A stretch of DNA of 64,000 bases from Streptomyces sp. NBC_00820 (GCF_036347055.1 NZ_CP108882.1:4382501-4446500), one strand, 5' to 3'. Shown: positions 10,169 to 21,939, numbered from the stretch's first letter. The notes: generated by a model from the letters alone, not told the origin. Numbers and translations: made by a program.

Positions 10169-10199
10169 GAAGGCCCCCGGCGAGCTGCCGGGGGCCTTC
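10169..10199. terminator. bidirectional terminator
   Basis: Perfect 13-bp stem GAAGGCCCCCGGC / GCCGGGGGCCTTC around a GAGCT loop, between the convergent phosphoribosyltransferase and Yip1-family genes. Confidence 0.85.
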
Positions 10200-10220
10200 C
10201 TCATGCGCGGGGCGCGGCTG

Positions 10221-11156
10221 TCAGAACGTGCCCAGCTTCACGATCGACAGCAGCGCGACCAGCTGGATCGCCGAGGCGCCCAGCGCCTTCGGCCAGGGCA
10301 GGTCGTGGGAGCGGGAGACCATCAGGGTGAACAGGGCTCCCGCGCCGATCCAGGTGATCCAGCCGAGCACCTGCACGAAGCCGGCGTCGCCGCCGGCGAA
10401 CATCGCGACGACGAGGCGTGGGGCGTCCGTGAGGGACATGATCAGCATGGACAGGCCGACCGTGGGCTGCCAGGCGCCGTCGCCGCCGAGCTGGCGGGCC
10501 AGGGTGTGGGTGACCACGCCCAGGATGAAGGAGCTCAGCACGATCGTGACGGCGGTGACCAGGACGATCGGGATCGCGTTGGAGAGCGTCGCGCCGATCA
10601 CGTCCTGGCGGGCGCCGTCGAAGCCGAAGACGGCGAGCAGGCCGTAGAGGAAGGTGACGATCAGGGCCGGGGCCCACATCGTGTAGTCCCGCATGCGCAG
10701 GAAGGTCTGGGCGGGGGAGAGGACGACTCCCTTCAGTAGCTCCTTCCAGTGCAGCGGCGGGCCGATCGGGCCGGCGGGCGCGGCCGCGCCGGCGTGGTAG
10801 GTCGCGCCCTGGGTGTACCCGGCGGCCTCGTCGATCGAGAACGCCTGGGTGTGGCCCGGGCTGTCGGCCGCGTACGGGTCCGGGGCGCCGCCGGGGCCCT
10901 GCCCCGGGTAGCCGCCGTCGCCGAAGTACTCCGGTCCGTCGTCCGCGGGGCCCGGGTAGCCGTGCGCCTGTCCCTGCCGGGACTGCTGCGGGTACGACGG
11001 CTGCGGCGCCGACGGGTAGCCGTATGCCGGGCCGCCGGGCTGTCCCGGCCCGTGCCCGTGTCCCTGCCCGCGTCCGTACGACGGTCCTTGCGGAGCCTGC
11101 TGTCCCTGGGGAGCCCGGTCGTCCCGGCCCCCGCCTCCGATCCTGAATCCAGCCAC
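10221..11156 (-). CDS. Yip1-family membrane protein with Gly/Pro/Gln-rich N-terminus
   Basis: A 311-aa protein. Residues 1-130 are low-complexity, cytoplasmic-looking Gly/Pro/Gln/Tyr-rich sequence. The rest carries about five transmembrane helices, starting with APALIVTFLYGLLAVFGF and including IPIVLVTAVTIVLSSFILGV. The LLKGVVLSPAQTFLRMRD segment before the first helix is typical of actinobacterial Yip1-domain proteins. No enzymatic motif is seen. Function is unknown; a role in membrane organisation is only suggested by the family name. The ATG at 11156 gives the normal MAGFRIGGGGRDDR start. Confidence 0.75.
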   Translation of the reverse strand: MAGFRIGGGGRDDRAPQGQQAPQGPSYGRGQGHGHGPGQPGGPAYGYPSAPQPSYPQQSRQGQAHGYPGPADDGPEYFGDGGYPGQGPGGAPDPYAADSPGHTQAFSIDEAAGYTQGATYHAGAAAPAGPIGPPLHWKELLKGVVLSPAQTFLRMRDYTMWAPALIVTFLYGLLAVFGFDGARQDVIGATLSNAIPIVLVTAVTIVLSSFILGVVTHTLARQLGGDGAWQPTVGLSMLIMSLTDAPRLVVAMFAGGDAGFVQVLGWITWIGAGALFTLMVSRSHDLPWPKALGASAIQLVALLSIVKLGTF

Positions 11157-11657
11157 TCATCGAACGTACCTGGTCCCGGCCGGTGACGTGCCGGACCCGG
11201 GCGTCCGGGCCCGGCTTTGCGGCCGACCTGTGACATCCCCCGACCGGAGCCGGGCGGTGCCGTCCGGCGCGGAACGAGGTGCGCGGCGCCCGCTCGGCGG
11301 CCGTTCCCCGCAGCCGCCGGAGGGCTCCGACGGCGTCGGGAACCACGGCCCCTCCCCGTCCGTCCATCCGGCGGATCCTGTGCACCGGGGGATCGCCGCA
11401 GACCGGGACGGCGGTAAAGCCCGATAAAAGGGCTGACCGACAGTCAGCGGGGATCGGATGGTTTGTCCAGTTGAGGAGCGGCGGGAATTTGGCACGGGCA
11501 TGACTGGACGCGGGACCGGGCGGCTAGGGTGAGCGCTCCGGCCGGACCCGGACCGGACCGGGGGTCGACCGGCCCGCAACAGGCAACGGGAGACCGGCGA
11601 TCGAGCGCCCGGGCGGTGGGCGCCACGTGGCACCGACGGGGGAGGGCCCGAACAACC
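11157..11657. other. divergent intergenic region upstream of the LCP gene
   Basis: About 500 bp between divergent genes with no supported gene. A GC-rich hairpin (GCCGGACCCGG/CCGGGCCCGGC, one mismatch) lies at 11190-11215. The 11400-11530 part probably carries the LCP promoter, but no boxes could be assigned reliably. Confidence 0.45.
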
Positions 11658-13367
11658 GTGGACACGCAAGGACGTAGGAACATCGACCCGGCGGACCAGT
11701 GGGTCCTTGATCCGGAGACTGGCACCTACCAGTTGCGCCTGGAGCCGGAGACCCCTCCGTCACAGAGCGTGCCCGCCCAGGGTGGTCGCGGTGAGCGCCG
11801 CAGGCAGCAGGAGACGCAGCGGCCGCCGCGGCAGCGCAGGTCTCCCGAGGACGACGGCGACAAGACCGCCCCCGGCGGGCGGGTCGCCCGCCGCGAGGCC
11901 CGGCCGAAGAAGTCCAAGAACAAGAAGGCGCTGATCTGGACGGCGGGGGCGGTCGGCCTGGTGCTGGTGGTCGCGAGCGGCGGCGGCTATCTGCTGTACG
12001 AGCACTTCAACAACAACATCAACACCGTCGACATCGGTGACGTGGGCAACAAGAACGCCACCTTCGACGGCCCGATGAACATCCTGGTGATCGGCACCGA
12101 CAGCCGCGAGGGCCTCGGCACCAAGTACGGCGACGCCAACAGCGTCGGGCACGCCGACACCACGATCCTGTTCCACGTGTCGAAGGACCGCACGAACGCG
12201 ACGGCGATGAGCATCCCGCGTGACCTGGTCACCGGCATCCCGAACTGTCCGACGAAGCAGAAGGACGGCTCCACCAAGGTCGTCCCGGGCGCCCCCCAGG
12301 GCTCGTTCGGCCCGAAGTTCAACGTCAGCCTGGGACAGCAGGGCCGTGACCCCGGCTGCACCATGCGCACGGTGACGAAGCTGACCGGGCTCACGGTCGA
12401 TCACTTCATGATGGTCAACTTCGAGGCCGTGAAGACGCTGTCCGCCGCGGTCAACGGTGTGCCGATCTGCCTCACTCACTCCATCGACGACACGGCGGCC
12501 GACGGTACGGGCTCGCACCTCCACCTGAGCGCGGGGCCGCACCGGGTCCAGGGCGAGGACGCGCTGAAGTTCGTCCGCACCCGCCACTCGCTGCGGAACG
12601 GCAGCGACCTGGACCGGATCAAGCTCCAGCAGCAGTTCCTCGGCTCGATGATCCGTGAGATGAAGTCCCAGAACACGATCACCAACCCGAGCAAGCTCTT
12701 CAAGCTCGCCAACGCCGCCACCAAGGCGCTCACCGTCGACACGGGCATCGGCAGCGTGAAGAAGCTGTCGGACCTGGCGCAGGACCTCATCAAGGTCGAC
12801 GCCAAGCACATCACCTTCACCACGCTCCCGGTCAAGGACAACCCGGCCGAGGGGGAGAAGCACGCGACGGTCGTCGTCGACGAGGCGACGGCGCAGCCGC
12901 TCTTCGAGATGCTGAAGAACGACGTCTCGCTCACCGAGGTGGCCAAGCAGAAGAAGCAGGCCACCGACGCCAAGCTGCACGGCCCCAAGGCCGCCGCGGC
13001 CGACGTGCGCGTCAAGGTGTTCAACGGCAGTGGCACGTCCGGCGCGGCCCAGGCGACCGTCGGCTGGCTGCAGAACGACAAGGGCGCAACCCGCTCGACC
13101 AACGGCGGCAACGCGCCGGCCCAGGCGCCGAAGACCACCCTGGTCTACGCCCCGAACCAGGCCGACCAGGCCCGCGCCCTGGCCGACATGATGGGCCTGT
13201 CCGCCTCGGCGCTCCACCCGGGCACCACCGACGCGGACCCCACCGCGAACATGACGCTGACCCTCGGCGCGGACTTCAAGGGGGCGGGTATATCCCTGGC
13301 GGCCCCGACGAAGGCTCCGGCGGACATCCAGCGCGCCGAGGCCGACAAGGGCACCTGCGTCGGGTGA
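11658..13367 (+). CDS. LytR-CpsA-Psr (LCP) family cell-wall glycopolymer ligase
   Basis: A 569-aa membrane-anchored protein. A charged cytoplasmic tail of about 90 residues precedes one transmembrane helix (ALIWTAGAVGLVLVVASGGG, near 93-112). The extracytoplasmic LCP catalytic domain follows, with MNILVIGTDSREG, HADTTILFHV, MSIPRDLVTGIP, and HLSAGPHRVQGEDALKFVRTRHS near 290-312. The last part (VRVKVFNGSGTSGAAQATVG) is a C-terminal LytR_C domain common in actinobacterial members. LCP proteins transfer polyprenyl-phosphate-linked glycopolymers to peptidoglycan. GTG 11658 was chosen because coding character starts there. Confidence 0.93.
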   Translation: MDTQGRRNIDPADQWVLDPETGTYQLRLEPETPPSQSVPAQGGRGERRRQQETQRPPRQRRSPEDDGDKTAPGGRVARREARPKKSKNKKALIWTAGAVGLVLVVASGGGYLLYEHFNNNINTVDIGDVGNKNATFDGPMNILVIGTDSREGLGTKYGDANSVGHADTTILFHVSKDRTNATAMSIPRDLVTGIPNCPTKQKDGSTKVVPGAPQGSFGPKFNVSLGQQGRDPGCTMRTVTKLTGLTVDHFMMVNFEAVKTLSAAVNGVPICLTHSIDDTAADGTGSHLHLSAGPHRVQGEDALKFVRTRHSLRNGSDLDRIKLQQQFLGSMIREMKSQNTITNPSKLFKLANAATKALTVDTGIGSVKKLSDLAQDLIKVDAKHITFTTLPVKDNPAEGEKHATVVVDEATAQPLFEMLKNDVSLTEVAKQKKQATDAKLHGPKAAAADVRVKVFNGSGTSGAAQATVGWLQNDKGATRSTNGGNAPAQAPKTTLVYAPNQADQARALADMMGLSASALHPGTTDADPTANMTLTLGADFKGAGISLAAPTKAPADIQRAEADKGTCVG

Positions 13368-13629
13368 GCGGGCGGAACTGCGAGCCTGGGACGCCCCTCT
13401 GACGGCCCGGCAGCACGGCACCGTCCGGAAGGCAGGGGCGCCGCGGCGCACGCCGTGCACGCGGGGCGCGCGGCCGGCCTCGCTGACCGCGCCGGCGGGC
13501 CGGGGAGCGATCCACGCGCGCGAGGGACGTGACGGGGGTGACCGGCGACGGCCGGCGAACCGGTGGCGTGTTTCCGGCGGTGCGGGTGCCGCTTCGGCCG
13601 GGAGCGGTGGGGCGGGGCAGGATGGGGGC

Positions 13630-13956
13630 ATGAGCGTAGTCAAGATCAACGTGCTGACCGTGCCCGCCGAGCAGCGGGAGGTGCTGGAGCAGCGGTTCGC
13701 GCACCGCGCGCACGCCGTGGAGAACTCGGACGGGTTCGAGTGGTTCGAGCTGCTGCGGCCGGTCGAGGGCACCGACCAGTACCTCGTCTACACCCGCTGG
13801 CGGGACGAGGCGTCGTTCCAGGCATGGATGGAGGGGCCGATGAAGGCCGCGCACCAGGGCACCGAGGGGGGCGGGGAGCGGCCCAGGCCCGCCGCGTCCG
13901 GCTCCACGCTGTGGTCCTTCGAGGTGGTCCAGCAGGCGGAGCCCAAGAGCGCCTGA
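13630..13956 (+). CDS. antibiotic-biosynthesis-monooxygenase (ABM) domain protein
   Basis: A 108-aa single ABM/ferredoxin-like fold protein: MSVVKINVLTVPAEQREVLE at the N-terminus, then the conserved DGFEWFELLRPVEG and YLVYTRWRDEASFQAWMEG. The ATG is followed by a family-typical start. Members include haem-degrading and quinol monooxygenases, but many are uncharacterised. The RWxxExxFxxW pattern is shared with haem-degrading (HmoB/IsdG-like) members. A strong hairpin ends the gene. Confidence 0.85.
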   Translation: MSVVKINVLTVPAEQREVLEQRFAHRAHAVENSDGFEWFELLRPVEGTDQYLVYTRWRDEASFQAWMEGPMKAAHQGTEGGGERPRPAASGSTLWSFEVVQQAEPKSA

Positions 13957-13981
13957 CGGACGACGAGGCGCCCCGGACGGA

Positions 13982-14023
13982 CGACGGCGCCCCCTGACCC
14001 GTGCGGGTCGGGGGGCGCCGTCG
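13982..14023. terminator. bidirectional terminator
   Basis: A 19-bp stem with one mismatch, from CGACGGCGCCCCC to GGGGGCGCCGTCG, with loop GTGC, followed by TCTTC on the plus strand. It lies between the convergent ABM and iron-sulfur genes. Confidence 0.85.
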
Positions 14024-14043
14024 GCTTCTTCAGCGGCCGGGGG

Positions 14044-16311
14044 TCACTTCACCGGCTCGGGCTCCGGCTCGCTCGCCGGCTCCTCCGCTTCGGCCGGGTC
14101 GGCCGGGGTCCTGACGGAGTCCAGCAGGAGCTGGGCGACGTCGACGACCTGGATGGACTCCTTGGCCTTGCCCTCGTTCTTCTTGCCGTTGACCGAGTCG
14201 GTCAGCATGACGAGGCAGAACGGGCAGGCGGTGGAGACGATGTCCGGGTTGAGGGAGAGTGCTTCGTCGACGCGCTCGTTGTTGATGCGCTTGCCGATCC
14301 GCTCCTCCATCCACATCCGGGCGCCGCCGGCGCCGCAGCAGAAGCCGCGCTCCTTGTGGCGGTGCATCTCCTCGTTCCTGAGGCCCGGGACCTTGCCGAT
14401 GATCTCGCGCGGGGGCGTGTAGATCTTGTTGTGGCGGCCCAGGTAGCAGGGGTCGTGGTAGGTGATGATGCCCTCGACCGGGGTGACGGGGATCAGCTTG
14501 CCCTCGTCGACCAGGTGCTGGAGCAGCTGGGTGTGGTGGATGACCTCGTAGTCGCCGCCGAGCTGCGGGTACTCGTTGCCGAGCGTGTTGAGGCAGTGCG
14601 GGCAGGTGGCGACGATCTTCTTCGCCGACTTGGGCTTCTTGGTGCTCTCGTCCTCGTCGTCCTCGCCGAACGCCATGTTCAGCGACGCGACGTTCTCCAT
14701 GCCGAGCTCCTGGAACAGGGGCTCGTTGCCGAGGCGGCGGGCGGAGTCACCGGTGCACTTCTCGTCGCCGCCCATGATCGCGAACTTGACGCCCGCGATG
14801 TGGAGCAGCTCGGCGAAGGCCTTGGTGGTCTTCTTGGCGCGGTCCTCCAGGGCGCCGGCGCAGCCGACCCAGTAGAGGTACTCGACCTCGGAGAGGTCCT
14901 CGATGTCCTTGCCGACGACCGGGACCTCGAAGTCGACCTCCTTGGTCCACTCCAGGCGCTGCTTCTTCGCCAGGCCCCAGGGGTTGCCCTTCTTCTCCAG
15001 GTTCTTGAGCATCGTGCCCGCCTCGGACGGGAACGCGCTCTCGATCATCACCTGGTAGCGGCGCATGTCGACGATGTGGTCGATGTGCTCGATGTCGACC
15101 GGGCACTGCTCGACGCAGGCGCCGCAGGTGGTGCAGGACCACAGGACGTCGGGGTCGATGACGCCGTTCTCCTCGGCGGTGCCGATGAGCGGGCGCTCGG
15201 CCTCGGCGAGGGCCGCGGCGGGCACGCCGGCCAGCTGCTCCTCGCTCGCCTTCTCCTCGCCCTCCATGCTCTTGCCGCCGCCCGCGAGCAGGTAGGGCGC
15301 CTTGGCGTGCGCGTGGTCGCGCAGCGACATGATGAGGAGCTTGGGGGAGAGCGGCTTGCCGGTGTTCCAGGCGGGGCACTGCGACTGGCAGCGGCCGCAC
15401 TCGGTGCAGGTGGAGAAGTCCAGCAGGCCCTTCCAGGAGAACTGCTCGACCTGGGAGACGCCGAAGACGTCGTCCTCGCCGGGGTCGGTGAAGTCGATCG
15501 GCTCGCCGCCGGACGTCATCGGCTGGAGCGCGCCGAGGGCGGTCCCGCCGGTGGCCTCGCGCTTGAACCAGATGTTCGGGAACGCGAGGAAGCGGTGCCA
15601 GGCCACACCCATGTTGGTGTTGAGCGAGACCACGATCATCCAGACGAAGGACGTCCCGATCTTGATCGTCGCGGTCAGGTACACCAGGTTCTGCAGCGTG
15701 GGGACGCCGAGGCCCTTGAAGGCGAGCACCAGCGGGTACGAGGCGAAGTACGCGGCCTCGTAGTGGTCCACGTGGTGCAGGGCGCCTTCCAGGCCGCGCA
15801 GGGCGTAGATCGCCAGGCCGATGGTGAGGATGACGTACTCGACGAAGTACGCCTGGCCGGACTTGGAGCCGGCGAAGCGGGACTTGCGGCCCGGGCGCGA
15901 CGGCAGGCTCAGCAGCCGGACGGCCATGAGCGTGAGGATGCCCAGGGTCGTCATCACGCCGATGAACTCGATGTACAGCTCGAACGGCAGGAATTCGCCG
16001 ATGAGCGGCAGTGTCCAGTCGGCCTGGAAGAGCTGGCCGAAGGCCTGGGCGAGGGTCGGCGGCAGCGTCAGGAAGCCGATGGCCACGAACCAGTGGGCGA
16101 CGCCCACGATGCCCCACCGGTTCATACGGGTGTGGCCGAGGAACTCCCGTACCAGCGTCACGCTGCGCTGGTAGGGGTTGTCGGTTCGGGTGCCGGCGGG
16201 TACGGGCTGGCCCAGTTTGAAGTACCGGACGAACTGTCCGACGGCACGGGCTAGCAGCGCGACGCCGACCACGGTCAGGACCAGCGACACGATGATCGCG
16301 GCGAGTTGCAT
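14044..16311 (-). CDS. membrane iron-sulfur oxidoreductase, EtfD/FadF-like
   Basis: A 755-aa protein with three parts. Residues 1 to about 230 carry five or more transmembrane helices, like respiratory gamma/cytochrome-type anchors. Two 4Fe-4S motifs follow, CTECGRCQSQCP near 302 and CTTCGACVEQCP near 396. The C-terminal half has two CCG-type cysteine-rich repeats (CPHCLNTLGNEYP, then DPCYLGRHN; CCGAGGARMW, then CPFCLVML). This layout matches B. subtilis FadF and the M. tuberculosis EtfD protein, which pass electrons from electron-transfer flavoprotein in fatty-acid oxidation to menaquinone. A palindrome lies about 55 bp upstream. ETF genes are not in the window, so the partner is inferred. 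Confidence 0.85.
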   Translation of the reverse strand: MQLAAIIVSLVLTVVGVALLARAVGQFVRYFKLGQPVPAGTRTDNPYQRSVTLVREFLGHTRMNRWGIVGVAHWFVAIGFLTLPPTLAQAFGQLFQADWTLPLIGEFLPFELYIEFIGVMTTLGILTLMAVRLLSLPSRPGRKSRFAGSKSGQAYFVEYVILTIGLAIYALRGLEGALHHVDHYEAAYFASYPLVLAFKGLGVPTLQNLVYLTATIKIGTSFVWMIVVSLNTNMGVAWHRFLAFPNIWFKREATGGTALGALQPMTSGGEPIDFTDPGEDDVFGVSQVEQFSWKGLLDFSTCTECGRCQSQCPAWNTGKPLSPKLLIMSLRDHAHAKAPYLLAGGGKSMEGEEKASEEQLAGVPAAALAEAERPLIGTAEENGVIDPDVLWSCTTCGACVEQCPVDIEHIDHIVDMRRYQVMIESAFPSEAGTMLKNLEKKGNPWGLAKKQRLEWTKEVDFEVPVVGKDIEDLSEVEYLYWVGCAGALEDRAKKTTKAFAELLHIAGVKFAIMGGDEKCTGDSARRLGNEPLFQELGMENVASLNMAFGEDDEDESTKKPKSAKKIVATCPHCLNTLGNEYPQLGGDYEVIHHTQLLQHLVDEGKLIPVTPVEGIITYHDPCYLGRHNKIYTPPREIIGKVPGLRNEEMHRHKERGFCCGAGGARMWMEERIGKRINNERVDEALSLNPDIVSTACPFCLVMLTDSVNGKKNEGKAKESIQVVDVAQLLLDSVRTPADPAEAEEPASEPEPEPVK

Positions 16312-16365
16312 GGGGGCTCCTGAGGCGGCCTTTGGATGACGAGCTTGGCTGACTTGGGCTGAGCT

Positions 16366-16385
16366 AAATTACTAAGCGGTAACTT
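16366..16385. promoter_or_regulatory. candidate operator palindrome upstream of the FadF-like gene
   Basis: AA-N-TTAC-N6-GTAA-N-TT is a 20-bp inverted repeat in an otherwise GC-rich promoter region, 55 bp before the iron-sulfur gene. Its size and symmetry suit a TetR/FadR-type repressor. Inference from symmetry alone. Confidence 0.45.
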
Positions 16386-16592
16386 ATGCAGTCCGTCTGA
16401 GACTACCCCTATCCTCCGTCGGGATGCAGTACGGCGCGGGGTGATCTGGGTCGCTGAGGGGCACCTTCGCCGCCTTGGCGGACGCCTCCGCCGGCCCGTT
16501 CGCCGCCCGCCGGACACCCGTCCGGACACCCGGCAGGCAATCAGATCGTGTTATTCATCCAGAATTGCCGCGTTCGCGCCTAACTTGGATCC

Positions 16593-17618
16593 GTGCTCTA
16601 CGGGATCGCCGCGGCCGCCGCCGCTCTCCTCCTCGCCGCCGTGCTCACGGCGCTGCTGCGGGTGCCCGCGCTCAGGGCGGGCGTCGTCGACCGGCGCCGG
16701 CAGCGGCAGAGACCCCTGCCGCTGCTCGGCGGACTCGCCGTCGTGTCCGTGACCTGCCTGGTCGCGGGGGCGGGGCAGTGGACGGGCGTCGCCCCGCTCG
16801 GGGACGGCGTCGGCCGGCTGCTCGCCGCCGGCGCCGGCGTCGCCGCGCTGGGGCTGGTCGCCGACGTGTGGCGGCTGCGCGCGCGGGTGCTCGTCGCCGG
16901 TACGGCGGTGGCGGCGGCCTGCGTGGTGCCGTACGGCGAGACGGGCGTCGGGGGCGGGATCCTGGCCGTGGGGTGGATCGTCCTCGCCTCCGTCGCCTTC
17001 CAGGGGCTCGACCACGCCGACGGGCTCGCCGGGACCGTGGGAGTGGTCACGGCGTTCGGGGCGGCGGCCTGCGCCGCCGTCGAGGTGATGGACGGCCTGG
17101 CCGTGCTGCTCAGCGTGTTCGCCGCCGCCCTCACCGGCTTCCTGATGCACAACTGGCATCCCGCGCGGGTCGGACTCGGGGCCTGCGGGGCGCTGTTCAC
17201 CGGGTTCCTGCTGTCCTCGTCCGCCGTCTTCACACGCGCGGGCTACCGGCTCGTGCCGACCGCGGGCGTGCTGTTCTGTCTGGGTGCCGTCCCGGTCGCG
17301 GACTTCCTGCTCGTAGTCCTGGCGCGGCGGGCGGGGCGCCGGCCCCTGCTGCGGCGCGGGCCCGACCACCTCGCGCACCGGCTGCGCCGGCTCGGCCTCA
17401 CCCCGTCGGGCGCGGCGGTGCTGCTGGGGGCCGGGTCCTTCTCCGCGGTGCTCGTGGGGGTGCTCGTCCACACGGGCTGGACCGGCGGGTCGGCCGCGCT
17501 GTGGGTGGCGGGCGGGAGCCTGGCCGCCGTGGCCGTACTCCTTCGGGGGCCTGTCCAGGCGCACCGTGGAACCGCTTCGACGCAGGTCACCGGGCGGTTG
17601 CGTGTAAGGAACGGATAA
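16593..17618 (+). CDS. WecA/MraY-like membrane protein with degenerate active site
   Basis: A 341-aa polytopic membrane protein with the overall layout of polyprenyl-phosphate N-acetylhexosamine-1-phosphate transferases. It has the early Arg-rich loop RRRQRQRPLPLLGGLAVVS (the K/R-x-P-x-GG element), several hydrophobic helices, FQGLDHADGLAGTVG (equivalent of N-x-x-N-x-x-DG-x-DGLA) and NWHPARVGLGACGALFTGFLL (equivalent of the F-x-GD-x-GS element). Three acidic or Asn positions expected for catalysis are replaced: DD by AD, N by Q, and GDxGS by GACGA. It is therefore probably not a standard transferase. GTG start 16593. It lies just upstream of the dnaK operon. Confidence 0.7.
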   Translation: MLYGIAAAAAALLLAAVLTALLRVPALRAGVVDRRRQRQRPLPLLGGLAVVSVTCLVAGAGQWTGVAPLGDGVGRLLAAGAGVAALGLVADVWRLRARVLVAGTAVAAACVVPYGETGVGGGILAVGWIVLASVAFQGLDHADGLAGTVGVVTAFGAAACAAVEVMDGLAVLLSVFAAALTGFLMHNWHPARVGLGACGALFTGFLLSSSAVFTRAGYRLVPTAGVLFCLGAVPVADFLLVVLARRAGRRPLLRRGPDHLAHRLRRLGLTPSGAAVLLGAGSFSAVLVGVLVHTGWTGGSAALWVAGGSLAAVAVLLRGPVQAHRGTASTQVTGRLRVRNG

Positions 17619-17620
17619 GA

Positions 17621-17641
17621 CTTGAGTCGCGATGACTCATG
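17621..17641. promoter_or_regulatory. HAIR operator, HspR site 1 (dnaK)
   Basis: CTTGAGT-N7-ACTCATG differs at one base from the HspR consensus CTTGAGT-N7-ACTCAAG. It lies 72 bp upstream of the dnaK start, just after the preceding gene's stop. Confidence 0.85.
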
Positions 17642-17649
17642 TCTGTTGA

Positions 17650-20222
<2,573 letters not shown>

Positions 20223-20258
20223 CGTAATCACCGCGGACAGGAAGGAGGGACGTCGGGG

Positions 20259-21434
20259 ATGAGCACCAAGGACTTCATCGAGAAGGACTTCTACAAGGTC
20301 CTCGGCGTCCCCAAGGACGCCACCGAGGCCGAGATCAAGAAGGCGTACCGGAAGCTCGCCCGCGAGTTCCACCCGGACGCCAACAAGGGCAACGTCAAGG
20401 CCGAGGAGCGCTTCAAGGAGATCTCCGAGGCGAACGACGTCCTCGGTGACGCCAAGAAGCGCAAGGAGTACGACGAGGCTCGCGCCCTGTTCGGCAACGG
20501 CGGCTTCCGCCCCGGGCCGGGCGCGGGCGGCGGAAACTTCAACTTCGACCTGGGCGACCTCTTCGGTGGCAATGCCCAGCAGAGCGGAGGCGGTTTCGGC
20601 GGCGGCATCGGTGACGTCTTCGGCGGCCTGTTCAACCGGGGCGGCGCGGGGGGTACGACACGTACCCAGCCGCGCCGCGGCCAGGACGTCGACACCGAGG
20701 TCACCCTCAGCTTCACCGAGGCGATCGAAGGCGCGACGGTCCCGCTGCGGATGACCTCGCAGGCGCCCTGCAAGGCCTGTTCCGGCACCGGCGACAAGAA
20801 CGGCACGCCGCGTGTGTGCCCGACCTGCGTCGGCACCGGGCAGGTCGCCCGCGGCTCGGGCGGCGGCTTCTCGCTGACCGACCCGTGCCCCGACTGCAAG
20901 GGCCGCGGGCTGATCGCCGAGCACCCCTGCCTGGAGTGCAGCGGCAGCGGCCGCGCCAAGTCCTCGCGGACCATGCAGGTCCGCATCCCGGCGGGCGTCA
21001 CCGACGGGCAGCGGATCCGGCTGCGCGGCAAGGGCGCCCCCGGCGAGCGGGGCGGACCGGCGGGTGACCTCTACGTCACCGTGCACGTCGGCGAGCACCC
21101 GGTGTTCGGGCGCAAGGGCGACAACCTCACCGTCACCGTGCCGGTGACGTATCCCGAGGCGGCTCTCGGCGGCGAGGTGCGGGTGCCCACCCTGGGCGGT
21201 CCCGCCGTCACGCTGAAGCTGCCGCCGGGCACGCCCAACGGCCGCACCATGCGGGCGCGGGGCAAGGGCGCGGTCCGCAAGGACGGCAGCCGCGGTGATC
21301 TGCTGATCACCGTCGAGGTGAGTGTCCCGAAGGACCTCTCGGGGAAGGCTCGTGACGCGTTGCAGGCGTATCGCGAGGCGACCGCGGAGGAGGACCCGCG
21401 GGCGGAGCTGTTCGAGGCCGCGAAGGGAGATTGA
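20259..21434 (+). CDS. dnaJ: co-chaperone DnaJ (Hsp40)
   Basis: A 391-aa type I DnaJ. The J-domain spans about 10-75 and contains the HPD motif (EFHPDANKGN). A Gly/Phe-rich linker follows (about 85-140), then four zinc-finger repeats (CKACSGTG, CPTCVGTG, CPDCKGRG, CLECSGSG) near 170-230, and two beta-barrel substrate-binding domains. It stimulates DnaK ATP hydrolysis and delivers substrates. It lies 36 nt after grpE, with GGAAGGAGGG before the ATG. Confidence 0.98.
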   Translation: MSTKDFIEKDFYKVLGVPKDATEAEIKKAYRKLAREFHPDANKGNVKAEERFKEISEANDVLGDAKKRKEYDEARALFGNGGFRPGPGAGGGNFNFDLGDLFGGNAQQSGGGFGGGIGDVFGGLFNRGGAGGTTRTQPRRGQDVDTEVTLSFTEAIEGATVPLRMTSQAPCKACSGTGDKNGTPRVCPTCVGTGQVARGSGGGFSLTDPCPDCKGRGLIAEHPCLECSGSGRAKSSRTMQVRIPAGVTDGQRIRLRGKGAPGERGGPAGDLYVTVHVGEHPVFGRKGDNLTVTVPVTYPEAALGGEVRVPTLGGPAVTLKLPPGTPNGRTMRARGKGAVRKDGSRGDLLITVEVSVPKDLSGKARDALQAYREATAEEDPRAELFEAAKGD

Positions 21435-21441
21435 GAGGCCC

Positions 21442-21897
21442 ATGGACACACCCGGTCGTCGGCGCAACCCGTACGAACTGACCGAGGAGACCCCGGTCTA
21501 CGTCATCTCGGTGGCGGCCCAGCTCTCCGGTCTCCACCCGCAGACCCTGCGGCAGTACGACCGGCTGGGTCTGGTCTCTCCCGACCGCACCGCCGGCCGG
21601 GGCCGGCGCTACTCGGCCCGCGACATCGAACTGCTCCGCCAGGTGCAGCAGTTGTCGCAGGACGAGGGCATCAACCTGGCGGGCATCAAGCGCATCATCG
21701 AACTGGAGAACCAGGTCGCCGCGCTCCAGTCCCGCGTCGCGGAGCTGGAGTCGGCCCTGGACGGCGCGGCGGCCACGATGCAGCAGCGCGAGGCCGCCGT
21801 CCACGCCTCCTACCGCCGCGACCTGGTCCCGTACCAGGAGGTCCAGCAGACCAGCGCGCTGGTCGTCTGGCGGCCCAAGCGGCAGCAGAAGGACTGA
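21442..21897 (+). CDS. hspR: heat-shock repressor HspR
   Basis: A 151-aa MerR-family repressor. The HTH/wing is near residues 14-75 (VYVISVAAQLSGLHPQTLRQ, then GRGRRYSARDIELLRQVQQL), followed by a coiled-coil helix (IIELENQVAALQSRVAELES). It binds HAIR sites such as those before dnaK and clpB in this window, with DnaK as co-repressor. It follows dnaJ by 7 nt with GAGAGGCCC upstream of the ATG, so it autoregulates its own operon. Confidence 0.97.
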   Translation: MDTPGRRRNPYELTEETPVYVISVAAQLSGLHPQTLRQYDRLGLVSPDRTAGRGRRYSARDIELLRQVQQLSQDEGINLAGIKRIIELENQVAALQSRVAELESALDGAAATMQQREAAVHASYRRDLVPYQEVQQTSALVVWRPKRQQKD

Positions 21898-21909
21898 GCA
21901 AAGCCACGC

Positions 21910-21939
21910 AAGGGGCCCGGAGCATCCTCCGGGCCCCTT
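21910..21939. terminator. dnaK-operon terminator (bidirectional)
   Basis: A 12-bp perfect stem AAGGGGCCCGGA / TCCGGGCCCCTT, loop of six, followed by TTCG. It is placed between convergent hspR and the FnIII gene. Confidence 0.87.
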
